Shown here: piece by piece, positions 22,893 through 35,202 of the stretch | Position numbering within the stretch: position 1 is the first letter of the stretch | How the letters are laid out: every line of letters starts with the position of its first letter | DNA from: Parietaria judaica | Taxonomy: Eukaryota; Streptophyta; Magnoliopsida; Rosales; Urticaceae | Direction: 5' to 3' | Assembly (NCBI GenBank): GCA_954871525.1 | Contig: OX940865.1 | Coordinates: 17,374,606 to 17,438,605 of the forward strand | DNA: 64,000 nt | The notes under the pieces: generated by a model | The model's input: the letters and a program-made list of their open reading frames with translations, nothing else | What the model was told of the DNA's origin: nothing | Databases searched by the model: none | Position numbers and translations under genes: made by a program

Positions 22893-24979
22893 ATGGGTGA
22901 TTTAACACCTGGGTTTAGGTTTTACCCAACAGAAGAAGAGTTGATATCATTCTATCTCAAAAACAAGCTCGAAGGATCATTGGAGGAGGTCATTGACTTG
23001 GTCATTCCCGTCCTCAATGTCTATGATTTCAATCCTTCTCATCTTTCACGTAATCCTTCTCTCATTTCCTTTTTCTTTTCTTTTAATTATTTCAGCATAT
23101 ATATATGTACGTAATCTAGCATATATATGTGTGTAATATATATATATATATATGGTTCATCATTTTTGGCCTTCTCATCTTGATTTCATAGCTTCTTGTT
23201 AATGGCGAATAATTGTATGATGAGAGCTTAAAATCTCGATAATTCTGCTCTTTTTTGTTTTTATTTTAGTTGTAAGCTTTTCTATTTTCATCATTTATAT
23301 TATTATATATGAGTGCCAACAAGATTTTGGACGTCAATATTTTTACATATACGCATGATCTAGAAAGGCAAAAGAAAATACGGAGACAAAGATTTACATA
23401 ATTATATAGAATAATCGCATGTTGAAGTTTATTAATACAAAATCTCCAACAAGAGAATTTCAGTGCGATTATTGAAATATTTATAAATTTCAGAGTATTC
23501 GGGAGCCAAATGCCGCGGGGACACGGAGCAAAGCTTCTTCTTCATACCGCAGCAAGAGAGCGAGGTACGGGGAGGGCGGCCGAGCAGGCTGACGGAGACC
23601 GGATACTGGAAGGCCACCGGTTCTCCGAGCTCCATCTATTCCTTGAGCAACCGGATAATCGGACAGAAACGGACAATGGTTTTCTACGTCGGAAGAGCTC
23701 CGCAGGGTCAGAAGACCCAATGGAAGATGAACGAATACAAAGCCATTCAAGGAGAGGCTATATCTTCAACCATTGCAACCCCTCCGGTATAATCATATTC
23801 ATTTACGTATACATATATGTAGTTATTTATATATATACACACACACGCACACAAGGGTTAGTACTAAATATGTTGATTAATCTTGTGTTGGTATGGACTC
23901 GATATTTTTGTTTTTCACGGTCAAAATTCTTAATGCTCATTATTATTTAATTTTTCTTGAATTTTGTCTACCTTTTTAATTAATTTTCTAAAACTTTAGA
24001 TATACGTAGTTAACCAAATTATCTATCTCGGTAGTGATACGTGTTGAGACTTAATGACACATCCAAATTTTTTTAAATAAATTAAAAAGGACATTATTTA
24101 AAAAAAAGAAACAAAATACCGAATATTTAGATTTAAGCCCTTATGTTTTACGCTAATTTGAAGTCTTACTTTGGTCCTTCTGCATTTAATAATGACCTTC
24201 CTGTTTTTTAGCGTGTTTGTGATCATGATATAATTTTAAGTGATTTGTATTGTCCATGACTAGTTGACCGACTTGAAGCTTGTCAGCTCATATATATATG
24301 TGTGTATATATAATATATATAACTACTTCAGGTATAAGTCCACGGTGTCTTTCCGAATGTGCATTTGATATAGCCATATAGGGGACATGTATTTTTTGTC
24401 TCTTTAAGGAAGCTTCCAAGTTATTATAACATTTGTATCTACCTATTAATAAAGCCAACTCTCATAGGTGACTAGTAGTAAGTAGTTGATCGTTTGAACT
24501 TCTATACATGTGATTGAAAATAACATGACATATATATATTATATAAATATATATAAAATAGTTAAAAAAATGGCTACCTTGTTATTAAAAATATGTGAGG
24601 TTTGTGAGAAATTAATTGTATATGAGTTTTTTGCTTTGCTATTAAACAGTTAAGGCAAGAATTCAGCCTATGCCGAGTCTACAAGAAGACGAAATGCTTG
24701 AGAGCATTCGACAGACGACCGACCGGAGCCGGAAATAACATCACCGTCAAGGAAAATCCCTCGAATAATCAAAATATAAGCGGTGATCATCATGATCGCC
24801 GAGAGGCAGAAGCATCAACCTCAGCCACTACATATCACCATCATCACCCTATAGCATCGCAAGACAGAAGCCTCCACGACGGTGTCGGTGGGCCCTCTAT
24901 GACAACCGAAAGTGATGACCAGGGCATGCAGATTGCGGCGGAGGACGCTTTTGATATGATTTTTTGGGACAATCTTTGA
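22893..24979 (+). CDS. NAC transcription factor, NAC090-like, 259 aa
   Basis: Three exons, 22893-23049, 23494-23786 and 24650-24979, GT-AG and in frame. The NAC domain fills residues 1-165: [16 protein letters not shown] (subdomain A), [47 protein letters not shown] (DNA-binding core WKATG), [20 protein letters not shown] and WKMNEYKAI, then [14 protein letters not shown] and LRAFDRRP. The intron positions are those usual for NAC genes. The C-terminal half is a low-complexity His/Ser/Thr-rich activator region ending in the acidic-aromatic tail [10 protein letters not shown]. The CRGD and LCRVY...RAFDRRP phrases fit the NAC090 group, linked in Arabidopsis to senescence and salicylic-acid control. 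Start: an upstream in-frame ATG (22839) would only add TA-repeat-encoded residues, so MGDLTPG is preferred. Confidence 0.95.
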
Positions 24980-25128
24980 ATCTTTCTCACGATTTATTAA
25001 TATATTAATTTAGGTATTTGATCTCATGATATTTTTTCCTGTATTTTGATGTACCATATTGTGGTCTTGTCAAGGTAGAATAATTCGTCTGTGATATTTG
25101 TATCTAAGCTATAATATATATATATATT

Positions 25129-26128
25129 CATTAGCGAAGCTACATGTGCACCGGCGAGTGCATGTGCACAGGGGCGATTTTACATTGGGCCAAGCAGGAT
25201 CGGCCGCCCCCACTCAATCCGAGATTCCGAGTTATATTTTTTAATATTTTAAAATATTTATACGATGATTAATAATAAAAAATTACTCATTAAATTGTTA
25301 ATCTTACATTTTGGTGTAGTGAAAAAAGATGTACAACTTAACTTTACTTTTTGATGAGAGGTCCAAGGTTCAATTCCCACCGTAGACATAAATATGCATT
25401 TTTTTTCCTTCTTCATTAATTTTTATTATCAATGGAAAATCTATATAAGTTACTAAAAAGTTAAAAAAAATATTATCCGTCACAACTAATACATATATTT
25501 AATAATTCACACACATTTTATTTAAGTCTATTATTAAAAATTATTTTAACACATACATCATTAAACTATCTCATATTCATGTTATTCAAATATTAATTTA
25601 TCAAACAATGACTGAATATTCGACAATCTTTTTAAAATTATCTTTCATAAAAAATTAAGAATTAAGTATAAGAATCTAAGAAATTAAAACATATTTTATT
25701 GTATCGATAAAGAGATTATAATAAATTATTTTTGTTGATAAAAGTTTATAAATGACAATTGTAATGCAATATATGTTATATATTACGCGTTTTATTATTC
25801 CATCTTATTTTAAAAAATTACATTATGTTATTTTTTGCCCCCACTCCTGAAGTTTTCTGGCTTCGCCTCTGCATGTGCATACGCTCACTTCAAACAAAAA
25901 AATATTATTCAGAATTTGATTCGACTATTCTCATTCTCTCTCCCTTCTTGACTCGATAAATATGTTCTACTATCCTTTGAAAAATATTATATATTTATAT
26001 GTCTAATAGTCGGTTTAATATACTTGTTTATAATTTTTGTTTGTTTAGGTATTTGAAAAAGAAAAGAAAAAAATCGATTCAAATATGGTTTGTGCTTCGC
26101 TTGAAATGAAAGTCTGGTTACGCTACGG
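25129..26128. mobile_element. Non-autonomous MULE-like element, copy 2 (interrupted by a hAT element)
   Basis: Starts CATTAGCGAAGCTACATGTG and ends TACGCTACGG. The body outside the inner insertion matches copy 1 (CGACTATTCTCATTCTCTCTCC, TATGTCTAATAGTCG, GTTTGTTTAGGTATTTGAAA, GAAATGAAAGTCT). The flanks share TATATATT, but this is within AT repeats and so is weak evidence of a target duplication. Confidence 0.6.
25169..25871. mobile_element. hAT-type element nested in MULE-like copy 2
   Basis: The 703-bp segment begins CAGGGGCGATTTTACATTGG, ends TTCGCCTCTG (short inverted termini), and is bounded by a perfect 8-bp duplication CATGTGCA (25161-25168 and 25872-25879). Cutting it out restores the host element. 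It is AT-rich, with no transposase. Confidence 0.88.
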
Positions 26129-27254
26129 TATATATTATATATAAATTACTTTGGAGGTTATGGTGATGAATATATAGCTTATAATTAGAACTTCGCGTCA
26201 TCAATTTGAGTTATAATTCTATTATATATGTGTAAATGAGAAGGAAAAAAAATGTCTTGGGGTTCAAGTTAACCCGTTAGTAGAGGATGCATGCTGTATG
26301 TTAGCTTAAAGAAGTTTCTCGGATATGAGAGAATATTTTGTAGACGACGAGCTGAAACTTCATAGCAAAGTCTTGAATGAGAATCCAAATATTTCTATTA
26401 TAACTTCCATCAAGTATTAATTTGTTTTTTCGCCTTGAGCCAAAGTTAAGCCTAGCATAACCACATTAGTAATTCAACTGTTATCTCAGCTAAAAAATCG
26501 TGAACTATTCAAACTTCTTGAGTTGCAAATAATTATGTACACTTAATAAAATAATTATGTACACTTAATAAAATAACTAACCTTTAAGTGAAAGAATTCT
26601 TCAATTACAGATTAATTAAATTACGAAAATAGACAAAAACAAATCCTTTTCCGTGATAAATAAATAGAATTCTATTGTCCTAGGGTCCCATATTTTTATG
26701 GTATTTAATGTGCATATAATATACTATAAGTTTTTGAAAGTCTTGGGTCCATTGAGAATAAACATGTGTGCTTTTGAAACTCAGATATAAGGGGTCCATC
26801 TTCAAAAGACTTATTTAATCTGAAAATTTGGAAACATTAATATTATTGACTAATATCACTGAAGTCCATTTAAATAATCTTAATTTCCAGTTTTCATAGA
26901 TGCATGTACCACACATATGTATGTACATATATATATATATATACACATTGATGGAATATTTTGACATGTGATGAAATAAAAGATACATGATTTTTTAACC
27001 AAATTTGTATGAATGTCGTTGTATACATGAAGTCATAGTTTCCCACTTAAATTGTAATTTTTTTTTTTTTTTTTTTTCAAACAAATGCACGTATGGTATC
27101 CTTTCAAATATCATTAATAAAGTCAAGCAAATGCAACATAATTCTAACATTAATTATTTGATGAAATCTTTGGTGCTTTGTATTAGAAAGTTTTCAGGCT
27201 AAAATACCAGTTACATGTCGGTTTAAGGTTTAGGGTTATGATGTCATTCCGAGT
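26129..27254. other. Intergenic, no gene seen
   Basis: AT-rich. A duplicated phrase AATTATGTACACTTAATAAAAT occurs twice in a row at 26531-26574, and a T-run lies at 27058-27077. Nothing else supported. Confidence 0.4.
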
Positions 27255-27526
27255 CGGGGGCGTAGCCAGACTATCATTTCAGAAGAAGCACATAGCATAT
27301 CTCAATCGATCTTTTTTTAGATACGTGAACAAACAATGATCATAAACAACTATATTACAACGACTAATAGATATAAATATATAATATTACTTTTCGAAGG
27401 ATAATAAAGTAAATTTATCGAGTCAAGAACGGAGAGAGAATGAGAAGAGTCGAATCAAATTCCGAATAATTATTTTTTTGAAGTGAGCGTATGCGCGTGC
27501 ATTGTGTACATGTAGCTTTGCCACTG
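27255..27526. mobile_element. MULE-like element, copy 3, uninterrupted, opposite orientation
   Basis: The 272-bp element starts CGGGGGCGTAGCCAG and ends GTAGCTTTGCCACTG. A perfect 9-bp duplication ATTCCGAGT flanks it (27246-27254 and 27527-27535). Its reverse complement reads through the site where copies 1 and 2 carry insertions (GCACGCGCATACGCTCACTTC), so it shows the empty state. Confidence 0.8.
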
Positions 27527-28877
27527 ATTCCGAGTCTTCATGAGATGGTTGGTTTAGGGTTATGAGTCATTCCATCTTTCAAGTTCGAGATTACAGGTTA
27601 CCGTTTGTGTCCATGTAATTTTCAACAATTGTTACCGATATCAATGGAATTTATAAAAATTGTTTTGTTATTGTTTATATTCTATTGAATAGTCGATGCA
27701 TTGCCAACAACACGATAAGAGCACAAGTACGGAAGTATTTACATCGCAAATTAATTTATATGTTTATACAAAAATCACAACAACGTCAATAGAAAAGACC
27801 GATGTTTCTTCTTCTTTTTTTTTTGACAAAGATATGACACTGTTGATGATGATAAAAACTTTATTGATAGGTAATAAATACTTATTTTTTATTTTTTTTA
27901 TCACCTTTATTATAAAGGCTTTATATATGTGTGTGTGGAATAGTTTAGTTTTAGAGTTTAATAATTTTAGAGTATATAAATCAATTTTAGATATTACATG
28001 AGGGTAATCAATAAATTATTTTTTCGTATGATGTGCTAAAAGTATATTTTGACATTTGATGAGATAACAGACGACACTATTTACTAGTATTTATGAACCG
28101 AAAATATTGTGGTTAAGGAACATCATGTTCACACTTGAATTAAAGATTTTTCTCAAAATAAAAATGCAAGTGTGAATATCCATTAAAGTCAAACACATGT
28201 CATTAATTTGATGAGAATCACTGTACCTTTTGTTAAAAGTTTTCTGGCTAAACCATTTCAGCTTTCGTCAATAAGTCATAGACATTGTTTAATCTATCAT
28301 TCTGAAAAGGATATTTGCGATTTTTATATGATTTATATATTATCAGTTTCTTAATGAGAAATTTTTTAATATAAAAAAATCTTAACATAACTAATTAAGT
28401 TTTTTTTTTCTTTAATTCTTTACAGTGAAATTTCACATGACAACGTATTAAGAGTACTCTTTTGTTGTCTTGACGCTTTTGTTAGGCCGACTACTATACT
28501 ATACTACTTCTAGTTTCTGTAGATGGTGATCCGACTTGTTAATCTCTTCTATGCTGAGAATGAATCCCCACTTTGATTGACCTTGACCGTCCTTGCTCCT
28601 AGCCTCGTCGGCCTAACAATTCTCAGCCCTGACCTACACAAGTGGTTTTCGAATCCACATTTGGAAAAGTTCTGTTAGGTTTTAGTAGTAGTCGGCGACC
28701 ATTTTTTCTTTTACTTCACATAGCTTATTGTGCACGTTTTTTTTCTTCTTTTGACCGCCTACGCTAGATGAACTTCAAGAGTTGAAAATGAATGTTAAGC
28801 TCTCATATAATAACACAGAAATGTTCTACAATGCAAAAATTAAGGGACTATAAGTGAAGTCAAATCAAGTCATGTTG
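27527..28877. other. Intergenic, no gene seen
   Basis: AT-rich with several poly-T runs and no coding evidence. The stretch 28480-28680 is somewhat GC-richer and contains AGGCCGACTA and GTCGGCCTAACAATT, a possible inverted pair from an eroded element. Confidence 0.35.
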
Positions 28878-31800
28878 TGTAATACCCAAGTATTATCTCT
28901 TATGTTAAGAGAAAAATATTATGAACTAATGGTTATTCATGTGTTGCTTATTCATGATTTATATTATAGGACATGAATTGATGTAGATATTTTGAAACAC
29001 ATGCTCATAATTATCTGTCTCTAAGTGACACATTATTCATGCATCGTAAGTCCCTCATTATATATTGCGTGCATACAAAATCTATGATGAGATTTATGCT
29101 TGAATATGATGCCTTGGTGTTTAATATTATGAGCTTACTAGTTTATCTCATGGTCAAAACTCTATCGCAATATATATAATGACTTATCAAATAAAGTATC
29201 ATGCATGCGTAGAAACGTATTGTTTGTCGTTATTCTATACTTAACCTTATATATAATGAAAAGCCTATATCTAGAGTGATGGGTATTGCTTCTATCGATG
29301 TGGCCATATATTTACACGCTCAGTATACCATCAAATCAAAAGATTAAGGTCATATTAGGATCCCATAAATTAAGGGCATGGTCTCACGCTCTACTCTGAG
29401 CTACGGTTAGAGTATGGTGATATTTTTGGACCATACCTTAGCTGAAATGAAGTGGTTTTGAACGATGTCAGTTCCCCCTCCCAACATGTTTTCTCTCAAG
29501 GGTACTTATTGGCATTTTTCTCTTTGACTCTCACATTCAAACCTTTCCGAGCTCCCGAGCTCACACTTGAGTCCTCAAGAAATCTTTTTTTTTTCTCATC
29601 ACTCAAAATACCTACGTTTTCATGTATCTCCGAGAGCCGATCTCGTACCGTCGCCGCAACAAGTTTCCGAAGCGCACCGGCGAGTTCTAAACTTCGTCGG
29701 CACGATTCCGTAGCGTTTCGGCTAGTTCTTGTAACACACCGGCGAGTTCCGAGTTCCATCGGCGAGTTTCCGGAGCGCGGCGGCAAAACCGCAAACTGTG
29801 TCGGCGAGTTTCGGAGCGCAACCACGAGTCCTTGGAGTGCAGCGACAAGAACCGCAAACTACACCGACGGGATTCAAAGCGCGACGGCAAGATCCGAAGT
29901 GCGTAGGCCAGTTTTAGATCAAAACTTTGATCGTTTCCGACATTTGCGAGTGAAGGTGAGCGTTCTTGTTTCACATATGCATGAAGCTTTTTATTTTTAT
30001 TTTTATGGAGTTATAGGAGTATAGCTTAGTCCATGCAAGTTAGTGAAATGGTCACAAGCATTCCCATGCACATGCACGTAGCAACTTAAGCATAGAAACT
30101 AGAAAATAATAGTGGATGTGAGAGTTGATGCATTAATAAACAAATATTTGATTATGTTATATATATATATATATATATGTATGCATACATATACTCTATA
30201 CTTTTATGTGCGAAGAAGAAGGGAGGATCCGTGTATTCTTCTTAAATGTGTATATAGTTATATAATGTATATAGTATTTATCATGAGCTTTTATTTTTAT
30301 ATATATACATATAATATAATATATATATATATTCAAGGTACTCATATACAGGTTTCAATTCCTGTCCATTTGTGGCAAAAGTGTATAAAACAAGTTTGGA
30401 TTATTAAGATTTAATGCCTATTTTATTATTAACTAAACTTTTTTCTTTATTAAGATAATTGATATTTTCAAATACCGATGTTATGTATTTTGATAAATAT
30501 ACGAATAATTTTAGTAGATGATTAGTACAATGATTATTATTATTTTTTTAAATATATACAAATAGTTATTTTAATCATATTTAAGCCCATGTAGTATAGA
30601 TAATATTTTTCGAGTTATATTCAAGCTTTCTACATTTTTTCTAGCGATATATATATATATATATATATATAATATCAATAATATAATGTAAAGCCTATTT
30701 TATTTATATTGTATGTCAGTATAAAAACCTTTTTAGACATGCATATGTACAATTATTATTTTTTTCTATAGGTGCATTTTTTGATAGTATGAATAGGTTC
30801 TAAGCATTATTAGGTTCGGAAGAAACACAACCTTTTAGTGGATTATAGGATTAGTTCATGAGCAGATTCTGGAATAAGAAGTTACGTTTCATAGTGCTGG
30901 AAAATCTGATGTTTGAAAGTTAAATATCAGGAAACTCGTGCTCTGCAGGCACCAACTTGCGTTAAGAAATATTTTCGTAAGGACTAAGGTACGTACAAGT
31001 ACTCACCTACATCACGACAATAGTATTGTGTGTTATATCTATAAGTGAGAATGTTTATTATGTATGGTTAATATGGTTCGTATGATTGTTACTTAGCTGT
31101 GATTATATGCATGTGAGATTGTTTATCTAAGCATGACGTTATGATATGAAAATGATACGTATATTTATGATACAAATATATATATACGCAAATATATGAT
31201 TTTACAAGACATGTTTTTAAAAGCGTAGTACCAGAGACGACTAAGGTCTCATTATGATATGTTATGATGCCACGGGAATGATTCGGTTTGGGTAGCTCCC
31301 CCGATCTCCCATTGGTTGCGCGCAAAGGTACGTACGCAGGGCCCAAAATTATGTTATGAATATGTATATAAATATTACGATATGTTTAAAGATTTTATGT
31401 TATGATATGTGCCTCTAAAACTGATGTTGTACGAAATCTTACAACATGAGTGAATTATATGATTCTTAAGTTATTTATTTGTATTGTGAGTTATAATAGC
31501 TTGTACGTACTGGGCGTTAGCTCATTATAGTTGTGATGTAGATTCAGGTAAGAAACCAGTTGGGAGTTAGGAGCGGATGGAGCGGAACCAACATCGTGGC
31601 TTATACAGTGCATAGTGGTGGAACCGATTTTTGAGACTTGTTTTCCGCAAACTATCATATTCGTATTTTATTTTAGGAACTTATTTTCAAACCTCAATGG
31701 AGGATTAGCATTATGAACCTAAGTATTGTAATATCGACATCTTGTCTTTTGGCTCTAAGATGTTTATTATGTTTTATGGATAATTACGAGGTCTATTTTT

Positions 31801-31946
31801 TAATATGTTTATGAGGTATTTCTTATTATATATATATATAAAAAAAAAAAAGTTTGACGACAAGTTTAGATACCTTTTCTTATTCCTTTTTAAAATTTTG
31901 AAAAGTTTAACTATGAGAAGTAGCGACCAAAAAGTGGGTCGTTACA
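28878..31946. mobile_element. Large solo LTR, about 3.07 kb, probably Ty3/gypsy
   Basis: It starts TGTAATACCCAAG and ends GGGTCGTTACA, an imperfect inverted terminal pair (TGTAA...TTACA). The flanks are TGTTG (28873-28877) and AGTTG (31947-31951), a 5-bp duplication with one difference. LTRs of this size with TGTAAYRCCC ends are typical of Tekay/Del-like chromoviruses; that assignment is inference. Inside, 29640-29930 carries repeated GGCGAGTTYCGGAGCG phrases that keep long frames open on both strands; these are not genes. TA microsatellites occur at 30160-30180 and 30645-30671. Confidence 0.72.
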
Positions 31947-31951
31947 AGTTG

Positions 31952-32649
31952 TCACGTTATCAAAAAAGGCAAAAACATTGTCGAAAAGAGTAAAGCGAAA
32001 AAAATCATACGTAACCGCAAAATTTTTTACGATAGGGAGTTTATAAAGAAAAAAACTACTTATGTTAAAAGAATTATTTTATTGAAATTTTTTTCTCTAA
32101 AAAAAAAAGATTGAGAATATAATTTATATTACGGACTGAGAATATAATTAATGTTTCCTTGACATGTAGATTTTTTTTTTCTCTCTCCCAAATATCACAT
32201 ATCACTTAGTGTTTATTTTATTTTTGATCATCGCTCACTTATATCCTATCCAACTTCTATAAAGAAATTATAATTCAAAGATTTAAGAATAAGACCAATG
32301 TTACTAGAAATGGCGAACTTTTTTTTTTTTTTTTTTTTATATATATATAGAGGACCTCATTTTGTAAAATTACTATATAGCATTCTTGGCTTTGATTTTT
32401 TGTGCCTATGTAGACCTTTGCCAATTTTTTTAAAACAAAATCTATAATTTTGAATTTTTAGCTCTATGCCACTTATTAGATGCTAAAACTTGTGTTTAGT
32501 TTACTAAAACTTAGTACACATTTGTTAAAAACTTTATCCATGTTTTCTTTGTATTTTACCCTACAAGTATACCCTTTTTTTCCCTTCATATAGCTCATTG
32601 TTTTATAATTTTATCCTTTTATAGCCTACACCTAAATCATATAAGAAGG
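31952..32649. other. Intergenic, no gene seen
   Basis: Very AT-rich with a T-run at 32315-32338. No feature recognised. Confidence 0.4.
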
Positions 32650-33462
32650 ATCATTTCCGCTGTCATTAATATTTTTTAGAATCCAGAAAAATTAAAGTTC
32701 AATCCATAAAACACGCCCAAAGGCCAAAATAGCTTAAGACCCACAAGGACGACCCGGGTCCGCCACGAAAAAGTCAGTGGGACCTGCTTTGAAAAAACCA
32801 GCCCAAGCTCAGCCAAGAAAAGTATGGGCACGCTAGAAGTGAGAGCCTTAGAAATGAGCGAGCTGAAAATGAACACATTTAAAATGAGCACGCTCAAAAT
32901 GAACGCTTCCACTTACTTTTCCACAATAATTACTTAATTGTTTAAGGGTCCAATAAATTAATTATTAATTACTCAGAGGTTCTTGGACCCTTCTATAAAT
33001 AGACAATTCAAACTCATTAAAACGAGTATGATCCCATTCGAATTTAGAACTTAAGCGAACTCACGAGAGGTGTTTCAAAACACTCTCTCAACCAGGTTCA
33101 TGTCTCCCCTACTCTCTCTGGAACGAAAGTCCGGGATCGACGAACTCCGGCGAGCCTAGTTCGAGAGGGAAATCCTTCTCTTACCGACAAACTCCGGCCA
33201 GCTTAGCTTTATATTTAACAACACTCATTAACTTTGAACTACGTGATGACGTAATCCCTGAAAAATGGGTACGTAGGCAACCTCGCCATAAGTGACAAGG
33301 TCCGGCATCACATATTATCAAACCCCGCCTTTTTAATTTCCCTAAGCTAATCAACGACAGTGAATATCAAGCTTCAAGTCTCTGACCGCCAAGTGAATAT
33401 TGGGCTCGTTCTAAAATTAAGACTTACCCGCTTTAGTGTTAGATCCATTTTTAACATTTAAC
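32650..33462. mobile_element. LTR remnant related to the 1318-bp solo LTR
   Basis: The stretch CATTAACTTTGAACTACGTGATGAC...AAAATGGGTACGTAGGCAACCTCGCCATAA...GGCATCACATATTATCAAAC (33228-33323) matches 20620-20720 in the solo LTR in order, and GTGTTAGATCCATTTTT near the right end matches that LTR's end. The region 32690-33180 has similar GC-rich composition and a TATAAATAG box (32994-33002). Exact ends and target duplication were not found. Confidence 0.55.
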
Positions 33463-34130
33463 CTCGGCTATATAAAGAGGACATGGGGTTAAATTGACAT
33501 CAAAATAGAGAAGCCATTTCTACTATTTTTAGAATAATCTTTCGTAAATAGTAAGGCGATAAAAGTTTGGAACTTCCTCTAGAGTCTAGAGTACCAAATA
33601 TAAGGACTGTCTCGGACCAGTTGTGAGAAAGCCACAAGTAAGGACTGACTCGGCTCGGCTCGGCGAGGGAGTTGCTTGGGTCCAAGCAACCCAAGTAAGA
33701 CTCTTCCTTCTCTTCCATTTTCGCATCCATAAATTTCTTCTTTTTGATTCATGGGCAATCTTTTTCGGTAAAATTTACTCATTGAATTTTGGTAGTTTAT
33801 GCTTTCAGTTGTCAATTTCGTGGTTCATGAACCATCTCTGTTGCTCTTCTTGGTCAATTTGGCATTTGGGGTTCTCGTTTTTCAGCTTGAAGTGATATAC
33901 ATGTATATATTATATATGAGAGTTCATTGCATTCTATGTTTGAAAAAGATGATATAGCCAAGAACGGGTCTCTGTTTTTTGTTAATCATTCTCGATTGTG
34001 CACTTTGTGTGTTAGATTAATATGAAAATTCCATTTCATAGTGTCGAAAAGCTGAGTATTCTTTGTTGCCAAAGGATTTAATAAGCTTTTCCTCTTTATA
34101 TTTCATCATTTCGGTCTCAATTCGTGGTAG
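33463..34130. other. Upstream region of the following gene
   Basis: Probably promoter and 5' UTR, possibly with a 5' UTR intron. There is a (CTCGG)n-like run at 33648-33665. No distinct element assigned. Confidence 0.35.
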
Positions 34131-35202
34131 ATGGAGTCCAGTTCAAATGCTGAAGAATCCACGCCTTGGGAAGAGCGTTACAATATCGATCTCATGCCTT
34201 CGGAATTGTTTCTCAAATTCCGGAAAGAGATTCAGGGTCTTCGGCTCGGCATCAATATGGAGGTGAAAGCAAATTTCCCAATTTTGTTTAACTTGTGTGT
34301 GTGTTTTTGTGTGGATAAACTAGATAAGCCTCTTAATTTAACTTCTCCTTACAGTTCTACAATGCTCCGAGCAACGAGTTTCACGGAAAGCTTGTCGTAA
34401 AGCCGTTGTCACCTGAAAAAAAATGGAAGGTCCTTTATGAGCCTATAGAACAAGATGTCAGAGTTCTTTCGAAAAAAATTCCCGTCACCAAATACTTGAG
34501 TCTTCAGGTACGGTTCATACTTCATCATCTTCCCTTGAAGGTTTAGGATTATTTAATCACATAAATATCTGAAAGCGCATTCGGCAAATAATTAATAAAG
34601 GGCGAAGTAGTTTTTTTTTTTTTTTTTTTTAAATTGCTTTCGTTTTTCCGGAAAGACTATCCGCGTATCAAATAACCGGTTAACACTATTAAATTATCAG
34701 TGAAGTTGTTTGCGGCAATTTTCCTTTTGATGCCTTACATATTTCTGACTTTTATAGGTTGGAATGGGTCATAACTTTCACATGCACACAACGGGTTGGA
34801 AATGGAAGCTCACAACATGCTTCGGTGGGGACGGGATGTCTCGGATCCGGAATAAGACTACTCTTGGATTATGCCCCGGTGTGGACTTTCGGTTCGGGTG
34901 GAGGGTTGACTATGTCCTGCCAGAAATTGTTGGGTAATTCTGATAGAATCAAAAAAATTGGGATTATATTGTTAGGAAACAAAATCCAAGGGACAAAAAA
35001 GCACCTATGAGTAAAATTAAAGGAGCATTGGCGCGGAATTATGCTTTATCAATTTGTCTATGTGATATCTTACTTAGTTGAAACTCGACTAATTAACAGG
35101 GGTTTGGGCACCGGTGAGCCGTTGTTCAACATGAACTCGGGGAAGTTCCAAGCATCGCTAGATAGGGTCGAGACGATTCTAACCCACTCGGACGAAGCGT
35201 GA
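34131..35202 (+). CDS. Conserved plant protein of unknown function, 187 aa
   Basis: Four exons, 34131-34262, 34355-34507, 34758-34933 and 35100-35202, with GT-AG borders and intact frame (phases 0, 0, 2), ending TGA. Visible sequence: an acidic start MESSSNAEESTPWEERYNID, then ELFLKFRKEIQGLRLGINME, FHGKLVVKPLSPEKKWKVLY, KYLSLQVGMGHNFHMHTTGW, KWKLTTCFGGDG, GLCPGVDFRFGWRVDYVLPE and TGEPLFNMNSGKFQASLDRV. Alternating polar and hydrophobic residues and many Gly/aromatic pairs suggest a beta-strand-rich, possibly barrel-like protein. There is no signal peptide, and no family could be named with confidence. Consistent splicing and frame make it a real gene. Confidence 0.82.

Noticed and set aside
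29452..30024. 190-residue plus-strand frame MVLNDVSSPSQH...
   Set aside because: It lies inside the 3-kb solo LTR over a GGCGAGTTYCGGAG repeat and is open on both strands; no recognisable protein.
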